Origin: Coffea arabica
Taxonomy: Eukaryota > Streptophyta > Magnoliopsida > Gentianales > Rubiaceae
Length of the DNA: 64,000 nt
Direction: 5' to 3'
NCBI RefSeq assembly: GCF_036785885.1
Contig: NC_092330.1
Location: 20,286,319-20,350,318 of the forward strand
Within the stretch, counting starts at the first letter, position 1; every line of letters starts with the position of its first letter. A program made the translations under genes and the position numbers. Shown one piece after another: positions 8,827 through 21,458 of this stretch. A model generated the notes under the pieces. The model saw only the letters and a program-made list of their open reading frames with translations, searched no databases and was not told the origin of the DNA.

Positions 8827-9459
8827 GGGTGCGATCATACCAGCACTAATGCACCGGATCCCATCAGAACTTCGAAGTTAAGCGTGCTTGGGCGACAGTA
8901 GTACTAGGATGGGTGACCCTAGGCCGGTCAACGGGTCGGGTCTACACCCGGATCCGGATCGGATCCCTGAAATTTTTGCGGGTATGGGTAGGGATTTAAT
9001 TCCGTTATCCGGATCCGGATCCGTTTTTTCAAACAAAAAAACGGGTCGGATACGGAATATAGTATTCCGACCCGTACTAGACCCGGATCCGGATATAAAT
9101 GATTTAATAATTTATAAAAAATATATATTATCAATATAATTTGATTAGGATGATGTATTTGAGTAAAATCAATTTGATTTATTTTCTTATTTGGTTTTTT
9201 CTTTGCATTAGCTAGAAATTAGTTTACAAATATATCTCTTTCTCTTTTTTGTTAGAAATTATAAATTTTGGCAAATTTGTTCGGGTAGACCCGACCCGGA
9301 TCCGAGACTCGCCGGGTCCGGATCCGGAACACCGAATAAAAGACCCGTCGGGTAAACGGGTCGGCTCCGGGTCCGGGTCCGGAATAATGAATTCCGGCCC
9401 GGACCCGGCCCGTTGACACCCCTAGGTGACCCCCTGGGAAATCCTCGTGTTGCACCCCT
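8827..9459 (+). pseudogene. Split 5S gene, copy 6
   Basis: Left 8827-8919, right 9425-9459. Type H. Confidence 0.94.
8920..9424 (+). mobile_element. hAT-like element copy 6
   Basis: 505 bp, type H. Confidence 0.9.
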
Positions 9460-9871
9460 CCCTTTTTTGTTTCGAAATCCAAATTTTCCCTTCGTTCTTT
9501 ATGCTGTAGTAATTTAGCTCCGTCGGAACGATTGCTTTATATTTTGCTTCTCATCGAAGCATGAAGGCGGATCTGAAGGCGCGAGACAAGTCAGGAACGG
9601 TACGGCTGGATCGAAGCCCGGATCGTCGGTCAAAGTTGTCGGCGCAAATGTATAAGCGCAAGCGTGAAGGATCAATTTCAGGATAATTGAGAGTTGCGCG
9701 ACGAGGGAAAAAAAAATGGTGCAAATCAACAAGAAAAAAATGTAAAAGTAAATAAATAAAAGGATGAGGGGAAATTCTTGAATTGACGCTTAAAATGAAT
9801 TCGGGTCCAGAAAAGCCACACTGCTTCACAGGACGGGGCAGTTTAAAAGAATAAAGCGAAAGGAACATGGC

Positions 9872-9991
9872 GGGTGCGATCATACCAGCACTAATGCACC
9901 GGATCCCATCAGAACTCCGAAGTTAAGCGTGCTTGGGCGAGAGTAGTACTAGGATGGGTGACCCCCTGGGAAGTCCTCGTGTTGCACCCCT
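9872..9991 (+). rRNA. 5S rRNA: 5S rRNA gene, uninterrupted copy 6
   Basis: 120 nt, array consensus. Followed by a class B spacer with ATATTTTTCTTC and GTGTAGGATC. Confidence 0.97.
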
Positions 9992-10401
9992 CCCTTTTTT
10001 GTTTCGAAATCCAAATTTCCCCTTCGTTCTTTATGCTGTAGTAATTTAGCTCCGTCGGAACGATTGCTTGATATTTTTCTTCTCATCGAAGCATGAAGGC
10101 GGATCTGAAGGCGCGAGACAAGTCAGGAACGGTACGGCTGGATCGAAGCCCGGATCGTCGGTCAAAGTTGTCGGCGCAAATGTATAAGCGCAAGCGTGTA
10201 GGATCAATTTCAGGATAATTGAGAGTTGTGCGACGAGGGAAAAAAAAGGTGCAAAGCAACAAGAAAAAAATATAAAAGTAAATAAATAAAAGGATGAGAG
10301 GAAATTCATGAATTGACGCTTAGAATGAATTCGGGTCCAGAAAAGCCAAACTGCTTCACAGGACGTGGCAGTTTAAAAGAATAAAGCGAAAGGAACATGG
10401 C

Positions 10402-11034
10402 GGGTGCGATCATACCAGCACTAATGCACCGGATCCCATCAGAACTTCGAAGTTAAGCGTGCTTGGGCGACAGTAGTACTAGGATGGGTGACCCTAGGCC
10501 GGTCAACGGGTCGGGTCTACACCCGGATCCGGATCGGATCCCTGAAATTTTTGCGGGTATGGGTAGGGATTTAATTCCGTTATCCGGATCCGGATCCGTT
10601 TTTTCAAACAAAAAAACGGGTCGGATACGGAATATAGTATTCCGACCCGTACTAGACCCGGATCCGGATATAAATGATTTAATAATTTATAAAAAATATA
10701 TATTATCAATATAATTTGATTAGGATGATGTATTTGAGTAAAATCAATTTGATTTATTTTCTTATTTGGTTTTTTCTTTGCATTAGCTAGAAATTAGTTT
10801 ACAAATATATCTCTTTCTCTTTTTTGTTAGAAATTATAAATTTTGGCAAATTTGTTCGGGTAGACCCGACCCGGATCCGAGACTCGCCGGGTCCGGATCC
10901 GGAACACCGAATAAAAGACCCGTCGGGTAAACGGGTCGGCTCCGGGTCCGGGTCCGGAATAATGAATTCCGGCCCGGACCCGGCCCGTTGACACCCCTAG
11001 GTGACCCCCTGGGAAATCCTCGTGTTGCACCCCT
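10402..11034 (+). pseudogene. Split 5S gene, copy 7
   Basis: Left 10402-10494, right 11000-11034. Type H. Confidence 0.94.
10495..10999 (+). mobile_element. hAT-like element copy 7
   Basis: 505 bp, type H. Confidence 0.9.
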
Positions 11035-11446
11035 CCCTTTTTTGTTTCGAAATCCAAATTTTCCCTTCGTTCTTTATGCTGTAGTAATTTAGCTCCGTCG
11101 GAACGATTGCTTTATATTTTGCTTCTCATCGAAGCATGAAGGCGGATCTGAAGGCGCGAGACAAGTCAGGAACGGTACGGCTGGATCGAAGCCCGGATCG
11201 TCGGTCAAAGTTGTCGGCGCAAATGTATACGCGCAAGCGTGAAGGATCAATTTCAGGATAATTGAGAGTTGCGCGACGAGGGAAAAAAAAATGGTGCAAA
11301 TCAACAAGAAAAAAATGTAAAAGTAAATAAATAAAAGGATGAGGGGAAATTCTTGAATTGACGCTTAAAATGAATTCGGGTCCAGAAAAGCCACACTGCT
11401 TCACAGGACGGGGCAGTGTAAAAGAATAAAGCAAAAGGAACATGGC

Positions 11447-11566
11447 GGGTGCGATCATACCAGCACTAATGCACCGGATCCCATCAGAACTCCGAAGTTA
11501 AGCGTGCTTGGGCGAGAGTAGTACTAGGATGGGTGACCCCCTGGGAAGTCCTCGTGTTGCACCCCT
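11447..11566 (+). rRNA. 5S rRNA: 5S rRNA gene, uninterrupted copy 7
   Basis: 120 nt, consensus body. Same altered upstream block as the copy at 3562, 7885 bp away. Confidence 0.97.
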
Positions 11567-11976
11567 CCCTTTTTTGTTTCGAAATCCAAATTTCCCCTTC
11601 GTTCTTTATGCTGTAGTAATTTAGCTCCGTCGGAACGATTGCTTGATATTTTGCTTCTCATCGAAGCATGAAGGCGGATCTGAAGGCGCGAGACAAGTCA
11701 GGAACGGTACGGCTGGATCGAAGCCCGGATCGTCGGTCAAAGTTGTCGGCGCAAATGTATAAGCGCAAGCGTGAAGGATCAATTTCAGGATAATTGAGAG
11801 TTGTGCGACGAGGGAAAAAAAAGGTGCAAAGCAACAAGAAAAAAATATAAAAGTAAATAAATAAAAGGATGAGAGGAAATTCATGAATTGACGCTTAGAA
11901 TGAATTCGGGTCCAGAAAAGCCAAACTGCTTCACAGGACGTGGCAGTTTAAAAGAATAAAGCGAAAGGAACATGGC

Positions 11977-12620
11977 GGGTGCGATCATACCAGCACTAAT
12001 GCACCGGATCCCATCAGAACTCCGAAGTTAAGCGTGCTTGGGCGACAGTAGTACTAGGATGGGTGACCCTAGGCCTGTCAACGGGTCCGGTCTAGACCCG
12101 GATCCGGATCGGATCGCTGAAATTTTTTCGGGTATGGGTAGGGATTTAATTCCGTTATCCGGATCCGGATCCGTTTTTTCAAACAAAAAAACGGGTCGGA
12201 TACGGAATATAGTATTCCGACCCGTATTAGACCCGGATCCGGATATAAATGATTTAATAATTTATAAAAAATATATATTATCAATATAATTTGATTAGGA
12301 TGATGTATTTGAGTAAAATCAATTTGATTTATTTTCTTATTTGGTTTTTTCTTTGCATTAGTTAGAAATTAGTTTACAAATATATTTTTTTCTCTTTTTT
12401 GTTAGAAATTATAAATTTTGGCAAATTTGTTCGGGTAGACCCGACCCGGATCCGAGACTCGCCGGGTCCGGATCCAGAACACAGAATAAAAGACCCGTCG
12501 GGTAAACGGGTCGGATCCGGCTCCGGGTCCGGAATAATGAATTCCGGCCCGGACCCGGCCCGGACCCGGCCCGTTGACACCCCTAGGTGACCCCCTGGGA
12601 AATCCTCGTGTTGCACCCCT
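11977..12620 (+). pseudogene. Split 5S gene, copy 8
   Basis: Left 11977-12069, right 12586-12620. Type D: G70C without C46T. Confidence 0.94.
12070..12585 (+). mobile_element. hAT-like element copy 8
   Basis: 516 bp, type D with the 11-bp duplication. Left end reads GGGTCCGGTC, not GGGTCGGGTC. Confidence 0.9.
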
Positions 12621-13032
12621 CCCTTTTTTGTTTCGAAATCCAAATTTCCCCTTCGTTCTTTATGCTGTAGTAATTTAGCTCCGTCGGAACGATTGCTTTA
12701 TATTTTGCTTCTCATCGAAGCATGAAGGCGGATCTGAAGGCGCGAGACAAGTCAGGAACGGTACGGCTGGATCGAAGCCCGGATCGTCGGTCAAAGTTGT
12801 CGGCGCAAATGTATAAGTGCAAGCGTGAAGGATCAATTTCAGGATAATTGAGAGTTGCGCGACGAGGGAAAAAAAAATGGTGCAAATCAACAAGAAAAAA
12901 ATGTAAAAGTAAATAAATAAAAGGATGAGGGGAAATTCTTGAATTGACGCTTAAAATGAATTCGGGTCCAGAAAAGCCACACTGCTTCACAGGACGGGGC
13001 AGTTTAAAAGAATAAAGCGAAAGGAACATGGC

Positions 13033-13152
13033 GGGTGCGATCATACCAGCACTAATGCACCGGATCCCATCAGAACTCCGAAGTTAAGCGTGCTTGGGCG
13101 AGAGTAGTACTAGGATGGGTGACCCCCTGGGAAGTCCTCGTGTTGCACCCCT
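13033..13152 (+). rRNA. 5S rRNA: 5S rRNA gene, uninterrupted copy 8
   Basis: 120 nt, array consensus. Confidence 0.97.
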
Positions 13153-13562
13153 CCCTTTTTTGTTTCGAAATCCAAATTTCCCCTTCGTTCTTTATGCTGT
13201 AGTAATTTAGCTCCGTCGGAACGATTGCTTTATATTTTGCTTCTCATCGAAGCATGAAGGCGGATCTGAAGGCGCGAGACAAGTCAGGAACGGTACGGCT
13301 GGATCGAAGCCCGGATCGTCGGTCAAAGTTGTCGGCGCAAATGTATAAGCGCAAGCGTGAAGGATCAATTTCAGGATAATTGAGAGTTGTGCGACGAGGG
13401 AAAAAAAAGGTGCAAAGCAACAAGAAAAAAATATAAAAGTAAATAAATAAAAGGATGAGAGGAAATTCATGAATTGACGCTTAGAATGAATTCGGGTCCA
13501 GAAAAGCCAAACTGCTTCACAGGACGTGGCAGTTTAAAAGAATAAAGCGAAAGGAACATGGC

Positions 13563-14195
13563 GGGTGCGATCATACCAGCACTAATGCACCGGATCCCAT
13601 CAGAACTTCGAAGTTAAGCGTGCTTGGGCGACAGTAGTACTAGGATGGGTGACCCTAGGCCGGTCAACGGGTCGGGTCTACACCCGGATCCGGATCGGAT
13701 CCCTGAAATTTTTGCTGGTATGGGTAGGGATTTAATTCCGTTATCCGAATCCGGATCCGTTTTTTCAAACAAAAAAACGGGTCGGATACGGAATATAGTA
13801 TTCCGACCCGTACTAGACCCGGATCCGGATATAAATGATTTAATAATTTATAAAAAATATATAATATCAATATAATTTGATTAGGATGATGTATTTGAGT
13901 AAAATCAATTTGATTTATTTTCTTATTTGGTTTTTTCTTTGCATTAGCTAGAAATTAGTTTACAAATATATCTCTTTCTCTTTTTTGTTAGAAATTATAA
14001 ATTTTGGCAAATTTGTTCGGGTAGACCCGACCCGGATCCGAGACTCGCCGGGTCCGGATCCGGAACACCGAATAAAAGACCCGTCGGGTAAACGGGTCGG
14101 CTCCGGGTCCGGGTCCGGAATAATGAATTTCGGCCCGGACCCGGCCCGTTGACACCCCTAGGTGACCCCCTGGGAAATCCTCGTGTTGCACCCCT
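13563..14195 (+). pseudogene. Split 5S gene, copy 9
   Basis: Left 13563-13655, right 14161-14195. Type H; counterpart of copy 5. Confidence 0.94.
13656..14160 (+). mobile_element. hAT-like element copy 9
   Basis: 505 bp, type H; shares private marks with copy 5. Confidence 0.9.
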
Positions 14196-14607
14196 CCCTT
14201 TTTTGTTTCGAAATCCAAATTTTCCCTTCGTTCTTTATGCTGTAGTAATTTAGCTCCGTCGGAACGATTGCTTTATATTTTGCTTCTCATCGAAGCATGA
14301 AGGCGGATCTGAAGGCGCGAGACAAGTCAGGAACGGTACGGCTGGATCGAAGCCCGGTTCGTCGGTCAAAGTTGTCGGCGCAAATGTATAAGCGCAAGCG
14401 TGAAGGATCAATTTCAGGATAATTGAGAGTTGCGCGACGAGGGAAAAAAAAATGGTGCAAATCAACAAGAAAAAAATGTAAAAGTAAATAAATAAAAGGA
14501 TGAGGGGAAATTCTTGAATTGACGCTTAAAATGAATTCGGGTCCAGAAAAGCCACACTGCTTCACAGGACGGGGCAGTTTAAAAGAATAAAGCGAAAGGA
14601 ACATGGC

Positions 14608-14727
14608 GGGTGCGATCATACCAGCACTAATGCACCGGATCCCATCAGAACTCCGAAGTTAAGCGTGCTTGGGCGAGAGTAGTACTAGGATGGGTGACCC
14701 CCTGGGAAGTCCTCGTGTTGCACCCCT
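14608..14727 (+). rRNA. 5S rRNA: 5S rRNA gene, uninterrupted copy 9
   Basis: 120 nt, consensus; counterpart of the copy at 8297. Confidence 0.97.
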
Positions 14728-15137
14728 CCCTTTTTTGTTTCGAAATCCAAATTTCCCCTTCGTTCTTTATGCTGTAGTAATTTAGCTCCGTCGGAACGAT
14801 TGCTTTATATTTTGCTTCTCATCGAAGCATGAAGGCGGATCTGAAGGCGCGAGACAAGTCAGGAACGGTACGGCTGGATCGAAGCCCGGATAGTCGGTCA
14901 AAGTTGTCGGCGCAAATGTATAAGCGCAAGCGTGAAGGATCAATTTCAGGATAATTGAGAGTTGTGCGACGAGGGAAAAAAAAGGTGCAAAGCAACAAGA
15001 AAAAAATATAAAAGTAAATAAATAAAAGGATGAGAGGAAATTCATGAATTGACGCTTAGAATGAATTCGGGTCCAGAAAAGCCAAACTGCTTCACAGGAC
15101 GTGGCAGTTTAAAAGAATAAAGCGAAAGGAACATGGC

Positions 15138-15770
15138 GGGTGCGATCATACCAGCACTAATGCACCGGATCCAATCAGAACTTCGAAGTTAAGCGTGCTT
15201 GGGCGACAGTAGTACTAGGATGGGTGACCCTAGGCCGGTCAACGGGTCGGGTCTACACCCGGATCCGGATCGGATCCCTGAAATTTTTGCGGGTATGGGT
15301 AGGGATTTAATTCCGTTATCCGGATCCGGATCCGTTTTTTCAAACAAAAAAACGGGTCGGATACGGAATATAGTATTCCGACCCGTACTAGACCCGGATC
15401 CGGATATAAATGATTTAATAATTTATAAAAAATATATATTATCAATATAATTTGATTAGGATGATGTATTTGAGTAAAATCAATTTGATTTATTTTCTTA
15501 TTTGGTTTTTTCTTTGCATTAGCTAGAAATTAGTTTACAAATATATCTCTTTCTCTTTTTTGTTAGAAATTATAAATTTTGGCAAATTTGTTCGGGTAGA
15601 CCCGACCCGGATCCGAGACTCGCCGGGTCCGGATCCGGAACACCGAATAAAAGACCCGTCGGGTAAACGGGTCGGCTCCGGGTCCTGGTCCGGAATAATG
15701 AATTCCGGCCCGGACCCGGCCCGTTGACACCCCTAGGTGACCCCCTGGGAAATCCTCGTGTTGCACCCCT
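15138..15770 (+). pseudogene. Split 5S gene, copy 10
   Basis: Left 15138-15230, right 15736-15770. Type H with C36A (GGATCCAATC). Confidence 0.94.
15231..15735 (+). mobile_element. hAT-like element copy 10
   Basis: 505 bp, type H. Confidence 0.9.
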
Positions 15771-16182
15771 CCCTTTTTTGTTTCGAAATCCAAATTTTCC
15801 CTTCGTTCTTTATGCTGTAGTAATTTAGCTCCGTCGGAACGATTGCTTTATATTTTGCTTCTCATCGAAGCATGAAGGCGGATCTGAAGGCGCGAGACAA
15901 GTCAGGAACGGTACGGCTGGATCGAAGCCCGGATCGTCGGTCAAAGTTGTCGGCGCAAATGTATAAGCGCAAGCGTGAAGGATCAATTTCAGGATAATTG
16001 AGAGTTGCGCGACGAGGGAAAAAAAAATGGTGCAAATCAACAAGAAAAAAATGTAAAAGTAAATAAATAAAAGGATGAGGGGAAATTCTTGAATTGACGC
16101 TTAAAATGAATTCGGGTCCAGAAAAGCCACACTGCTTCACAGGACGGGGCAGTTTAAAAGAATAAAGCGAAAGGAACATGGC

Positions 16183-16302
16183 GGGTGCGATCATACCAGC
16201 ACTAATGCACCGGATCCCATCAGAACTCCGAAGTTAAGCGTGCTTGGGCGAGAGTAGTACTAGGATGGGTGACCCCCTGGGAAGTCCTCGTGTTGCACCC
16301 CT
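16183..16302 (+). rRNA. 5S rRNA: 5S rRNA gene, uninterrupted copy 10
   Basis: 120 nt, consensus; counterpart of the copy at 9872. Confidence 0.97.
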
Positions 16303-16712
16303 CCCTTTTTTGTTTCGAAATCCAAATTTCCCCTTCGTTCTTTATGCTGTAGTAATTTAGCTCCGTCGGAACGATTGCTTGATATTTTTTTTCTCATCGA
16401 AGCATGAAGGCGGATCTGAAGGCGCGAGACAAGTCAGGAACGGTACGGCTGGATCGAAGCCCGGATCGTCGGTCAAAGTTGTCGGAGCAAATGTATAAGC
16501 GCAAGCGTGTAGGATCAATTTCAGGATAATTGAGAGTTGTGCGACGAGGGAAAAAAAAGGTGCAAAGCAACAAGAAAAAAATATAAAAGTAAATAAATAA
16601 AAGGATGAGAGGAAATTCATGAATTGACGCTTAGAATGAATTCGGGTCCAGAAAAGCCAAACTGCTTCACAGGACGTGGCAGTTTAAAAGAATAAAGCGA
16701 AAGGAACATGGC

Positions 16713-17356
16713 GGGTGCGATCATACCAGCACTAATGCACCGGATCCCATCAGAACTCCGAAGTTAAGCGTGCTTGGGCGACAGTAGTACTAGGATGGGT
16801 GACCCTAGGCCTGTCAACGGGTCGGGTCTAGACCCGGATCCGGATCGGATCGCTGAAATTTTTTCGGGTATGGGTAGGGATTTAATTCCGTTATCCGGAT
16901 CCGGATCCGTTTTTTCAAACAAAAAAACGGGTCGGATACGGAATATAGTATTCCGACCCGTATTAGACCCGGATCCGGATATAAATGATTTAATAATTTA
17001 TAAAAAATATATATTATCAATATAATTTGATTAGGATGATGTATTTGAGTAAAATCAATTTGATTTATTTTCTTATTTGGTTTTTTCTTTGCATTAGTTA
17101 GAAATTAGTTTACAAATATATTTTTTTCTCTTTTTTGTTAGAAATTATAAATTTTGGCAAATTTGTTCGGGTAGACCCGACCCGGATCCGAGACTCGCCG
17201 GGTCCGGATCCAGAACACAGAATAAAAGACCCGTCGGGTAAACGGGTCGGATCCGGCTCCGGGTCCGGAATAATGAATTCCGGCCCGGACCCGGCCCGGA
17301 CCCGGCCCGTTGACACCCCTAGGTGACCCCCTGGGAAATCCTCGTGTTGCACCCCT
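16713..17356 (+). pseudogene. Split 5S gene, copy 11
   Basis: Left 16713-16805, right 17322-17356. Type D. Confidence 0.94.
16806..17321 (+). mobile_element. hAT-like element copy 11
   Basis: 516 bp, type D with the 11-bp duplication. Confidence 0.9.
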
Positions 17357-17768
17357 CCCTTTTTTGTTTCGAAATCCAAATTTCCCCTTCGTTCTTTATG
17401 CTGTAGTAATTTAGCTCCGTCGGAACGATTGCTTTATATTTTGCTTCTCATCGAAGCATGAAGGCGGATCTGAAGGCGCGAGACAAGTCAGGAACGGTAC
17501 GGCTGGATCGAAGCCCGGATCGTCGGTCAAAGTTGTCGGCGCAAATGTATAAGTGCAAGCGTGAAGGATCAATTTCAGGATAATTGAGAGTTGCGCGACG
17601 AGGGAAAAAAAAATGGTGCAAATCAACAAGAAAAAAATGTAAAAGTAAATAAATAAAAGGATGAGGGGAAATTCTTGAATTGACGCTTAAAATGAATTCG
17701 GGTCCAGAAAAGCCACACTGCTTCACAGGACGGGGCAGTTTAAAAGAATAAAGCGAAAGGAACATGGC

Positions 17769-17888
17769 GGGTGCGATCATACCAGCACTAATGCACCGGA
17801 TCCCATCAGAACTCCGAAGTTAAGCGTGCTTGGGCGAGAGTAGTACTAGGATGGGTGACCCCCTGGGAAGTCCTCGTGTTGCACCCCT
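17769..17888 (+). rRNA. 5S rRNA: 5S rRNA gene, uninterrupted copy 11
   Basis: 120 nt, array consensus. Confidence 0.97.
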
Positions 17889-18298
17889 CCCTTTTTTGTT
17901 TCGAAATCCAAATTTCCCCTTCGTTCTTTATGCTGTAGTAATTTAGCTCCGTCGGAACGATTGCTTGATATTTTTCTTCTCATCGAAGCATGAAGGCGGA
18001 TCTGAAGGCGCGAGACAAGTCAGGAACGGTACGGCTGGATCGAAGCCCGGATCGTCGGTCAAAGTTGTCGGCGCAAATGTATAAGCGCAAGCGTGTAGGA
18101 TCAATTTCAGGATAATTGAGAGTTGTGCGACGAGGGAAAAAAAAGGTGCAAAGCAACAAGAAAAAAATATAAAAGTAAATAAATAAAAGGATGAGAGGAA
18201 ATTCATGAATTGACGCTTAGAATGAATTCGGGTCCAGAAAAGCCAAACTGCTTCACAGGACGTGGCAGTTTAAAAGAATAAAGCGAAAGGAACATGGC

Positions 18299-18942
18299 GG
18301 GTGCGATCATACCAGCACTAATGCACCGGATCCCATCAGAACTTCGAAGTTAAGCGTGCTTGGGCGACAGTAGTACTAGGATGGGTGACCCTAGGCCGGT
18401 CAACGGGTCGGGTCTACACCCGGATCCGGATCGGATCCCTGAAATTTTTGCGGGTATGGGTAGGGATTTAATTCCGTTATCCGGATCCGGATCCGTTTTT
18501 TCAAACAAAAAAACGGGTCGGATACGGAATATAGTATTCCGACCCGTATTAGACCCGGATCCGGATATAAATGATTTAATAATTTATAAAAAATATATAT
18601 TATCAATATAATTTGATTAGGATGATGTATTTGAGTAAAATCAATTTGATTTATTTTCTTATTTGGTTTTTTCTTTGCATTAGCTAGAAATTAGTTTACA
18701 AATATATCTCTTTCTCTTTTTTGTTAGAAATTATAAATTTTGGCAAATTTGTTCGGGTAGACCCGACCCGGATCCGAGACTCGCCGGGTCCGGATCCGGA
18801 ACACCGAATAAAAGACCCGTCGGGTAAACGGGTCGGCTCCGGGTCCGGGTCCGGAATAATGAATTCCGGCCCGGACCCGGCCCGGACCCGGCCCGTTGAC
18901 ACCCCTAGGTGACCCCCTGGGAAATCCTCGTGTTGCACCCCT
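18299..18942 (+). pseudogene. Split 5S gene, copy 12
   Basis: Left 18299-18391, right 18908-18942. Type H left part. Confidence 0.94.
18392..18907 (+). mobile_element. hAT-like element copy 12, mosaic
   Basis: 516 bp. H left end, D-like GTATTAGAC, H core (GCTAGAAATT), then the 11-bp duplication. Confidence 0.9.
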
Positions 18943-19354
18943 CCCTTTTTTGTTTCGAAATCCAAATTTCCCCTTCGTTCTTTATGCTGTAGTAATTTAG
19001 CTCCGTCGGAACGATTGCTTTATATTTTGCTTCTCATCGAAGCATGAAGGCGGATCTGAAGGCGCGAGACAAGTCAGGAACGGTACGGCTGGATCGAAGC
19101 CCGGATCGTCGGTCAAAGTTGTCGGCGCAAATGTATAAGTGCAAGCGTGAAGGATCAATTTCAGGATAATTGAGAGTTGCGCGACGAGGGAAAAAAAAAT
19201 GGTGCAAATCAACAAGAAAAAAATGTAAAAGTAAATAAATAAAAGGATGAGGGGAAATTCTTGAATTGACGCTTAAAATGAATTCGGGTCCAGAAAAGCC
19301 ACACTGCTTCACAGGACGGGGCAGTTTAAAAGAATAAAGCGAAAGGAACATGGC

Positions 19355-19474
19355 GGGTGCGATCATACCAGCACTAATGCACCGGATCCCATCAGAACTC
19401 CGAAGTTAAGCGTGCTTGGGCGAGAGTAGTACTAGGATGGGTGACCCCCTGGGAAGTCCTCGTGTTGCACCCCT
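19355..19474 (+). rRNA. 5S rRNA: 5S rRNA gene, uninterrupted copy 12
   Basis: 120 nt, array consensus. Confidence 0.97.
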
Positions 19475-19884
19475 CCCTTTTTTGTTTCGAAATCCAAATT
19501 TCCCCTTCGTTCTTTATGCTGTAGTAATTTAGCTCCGTCGGAACGATTGCTTGATATTTTGCTTCTCATCGAAGCATGAAGGCGGATCTGAAGGCGCGAG
19601 ACAAGTCAGGAACGGTACGGCTGGATCGAAGCCCGGATCGTCGGTCAAAGTTGTCGGCGCAAATGTATAAGCGCAAGCGTGTAGGATCAATTTCAGGATA
19701 ATTGAGAGTTGTGCGACGAGGGAAAAAAAAGGTGCAAAGCAACAAGAAAAAAATATAAAAGTAAATAAATAAAAGGATGAGAGGAAATTCATGAATTGAC
19801 GCTTAGAATGAATTCGGGTCCAGAAAAGCCAAATTGCTTCACAGGACGTGGCAGTTTAAAAGAATAAAGCGAAAGGAACATGGC

Positions 19885-20517
19885 GGGTGCGATCATACCA
19901 GCACTAATGCACCGGATCCCATCAGAACTTCGAAGTTAAGCGTGCTTGGGCGACAGTAGTACTAGGATGGGTGACCCTAGGCCGGTCAACGGGTCGGGTC
20001 TACACCCGGATCCGGATCGGATCCCTGAAATTTTTGCGGGTATGGGTAGGGATTTAATTCCGTTATCCGGATCCGGATCCGTTTTTTCAAACAAAAAAAC
20101 GGGTCGGATACGGAATATAGTATTCCGACCCGTACTAGACCCGGATCCGGATATAAATGATTTAATAATTTATAAAAAATATATATTATCAATATAATTT
20201 GATTAGGATGATGTATTTGAGTAAAATCAATTTGATTTATTTTCTTATTTGGTTTTTTCTTTGCATTAGCTAGAAATTAGTTTACAAATATATCTCTTTC
20301 TCTTTTTTGTTAGAAATTATAAATTTTGGCAAATTTGTTCGGGTAGACCCGACCCGGATCCGAGACTCGCCGGGTCCGGATCCGGAACACCGAATAAAAG
20401 ACCCGTCGGGTAAACGGGTCGGCTCCGGGTCCGGGTCCGGAATAATGAATTCCGGCCCGGACCCGGCCCGTTGACACCCCTAGGTGACCCCCTGGGAAAT
20501 CCTCGTGTTGCACCCCT
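19885..20517 (+). pseudogene. Split 5S gene, copy 13
   Basis: Left 19885-19977, right 20483-20517. Type H. Confidence 0.94.
19978..20482 (+). mobile_element. hAT-like element copy 13
   Basis: 505 bp, type H, ACACCGAAT. Confidence 0.9.
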
Positions 20518-20928
20518 CCCTTTTTTGTTTCGAAATCCAAATTTTCCCTTCGTTCTTTATGCTGTAGTAATTTAGCTCCGTCGGAACGATTGCTTTATAT
20601 TTTGCTTCTCATCGAAGCATGAAGGCGGATCTGAAGGCGCGAGACAAGTCAGGAACTGTACGGCTGGATCGAAGCCCGGTTCGTCGGTCAAAGTTGTCGG
20701 CGCAAATGTATAAGCGCAAGCGTGAAGGATCAATTTCAGGATAATTGAGAGTTGCGCGACGAGGGAAAAAAAATGGTGCAAATCAACAAGAAAAAAATGT
20801 AAAAGTAAATAAATAAAAGGATGAGGGGAAATTCTTGAATTGACGCTTAAAATGAATTCGGGTCCAGAAAAGCCACACTGCTTCACAGGACGGGGCAGTT
20901 TAAAAGAATAAAGCGAAAGGAACATGGC

Positions 20929-21048
20929 GGGTGCGATCATACCAGCACTAATGCACCGGATCCCATCAGAACTCCGAAGTTAAGCGTGCTTGGGCGAGAG
21001 TAGTACTAGGATGGGTGACCCCCTGGGAAGTCCTCGTGTTGCACCCCT
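20929..21048 (+). rRNA. 5S rRNA: 5S rRNA gene, uninterrupted copy 13
   Basis: 120 nt, consensus. Preceded by a class A spacer with GGAACTGTACGG and followed by one with GTAATATAGC; both marks recur in the next two units. Confidence 0.97.
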
Positions 21049-21458
21049 CCCTTTTTTGTTTCGAAATCCAAATTTCCCCTTCGTTCTTTATGCTGTAGTA
21101 ATATAGCTCCGTCGGAACGATTGCTTTATATTTTGCTTCTCATCGAAGCATGAAGGCGGATCTGAAGGCGCGAGACAAGTCAGGAACGGTACGGCTGGAT
21201 CGAAGCCCGGATCGTCGGTCAAAGTTGTCGGCGCAAATGTATAAGCGCAAGCGTGAAGGATCAATTTCAGGATAATTGAGAGTTGTGCGACGAGGGAAAA
21301 AAAAGGTGCAAAGCAACAAGAAAAAAATATAAAAGTAAATAAATAAAAGGATGAGAGGAAATTCATGAATTGACGCTTAGAATGAATTCGGGTCCAGAAA
21401 AGCCAAACTGCTTCACAGGACGTGGCAGTTTAAAAGAATAAAGCGAAAGGAACATGGC

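Larger units (their letters stand above)
6052..10401 (+). repeat. Block duplicated 6311 bp downstream (to about 12363-16712)
   Basis: Rare marks recur at exactly 6311 bp: TTGCTGGTAT (7401 and 13712), TATCCGAATCC, AATGAATTTCGG, and the spacer with GTGTAGGATC. Edges are approximate, set by where element subtypes stop agreeing. Confidence 0.75.
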
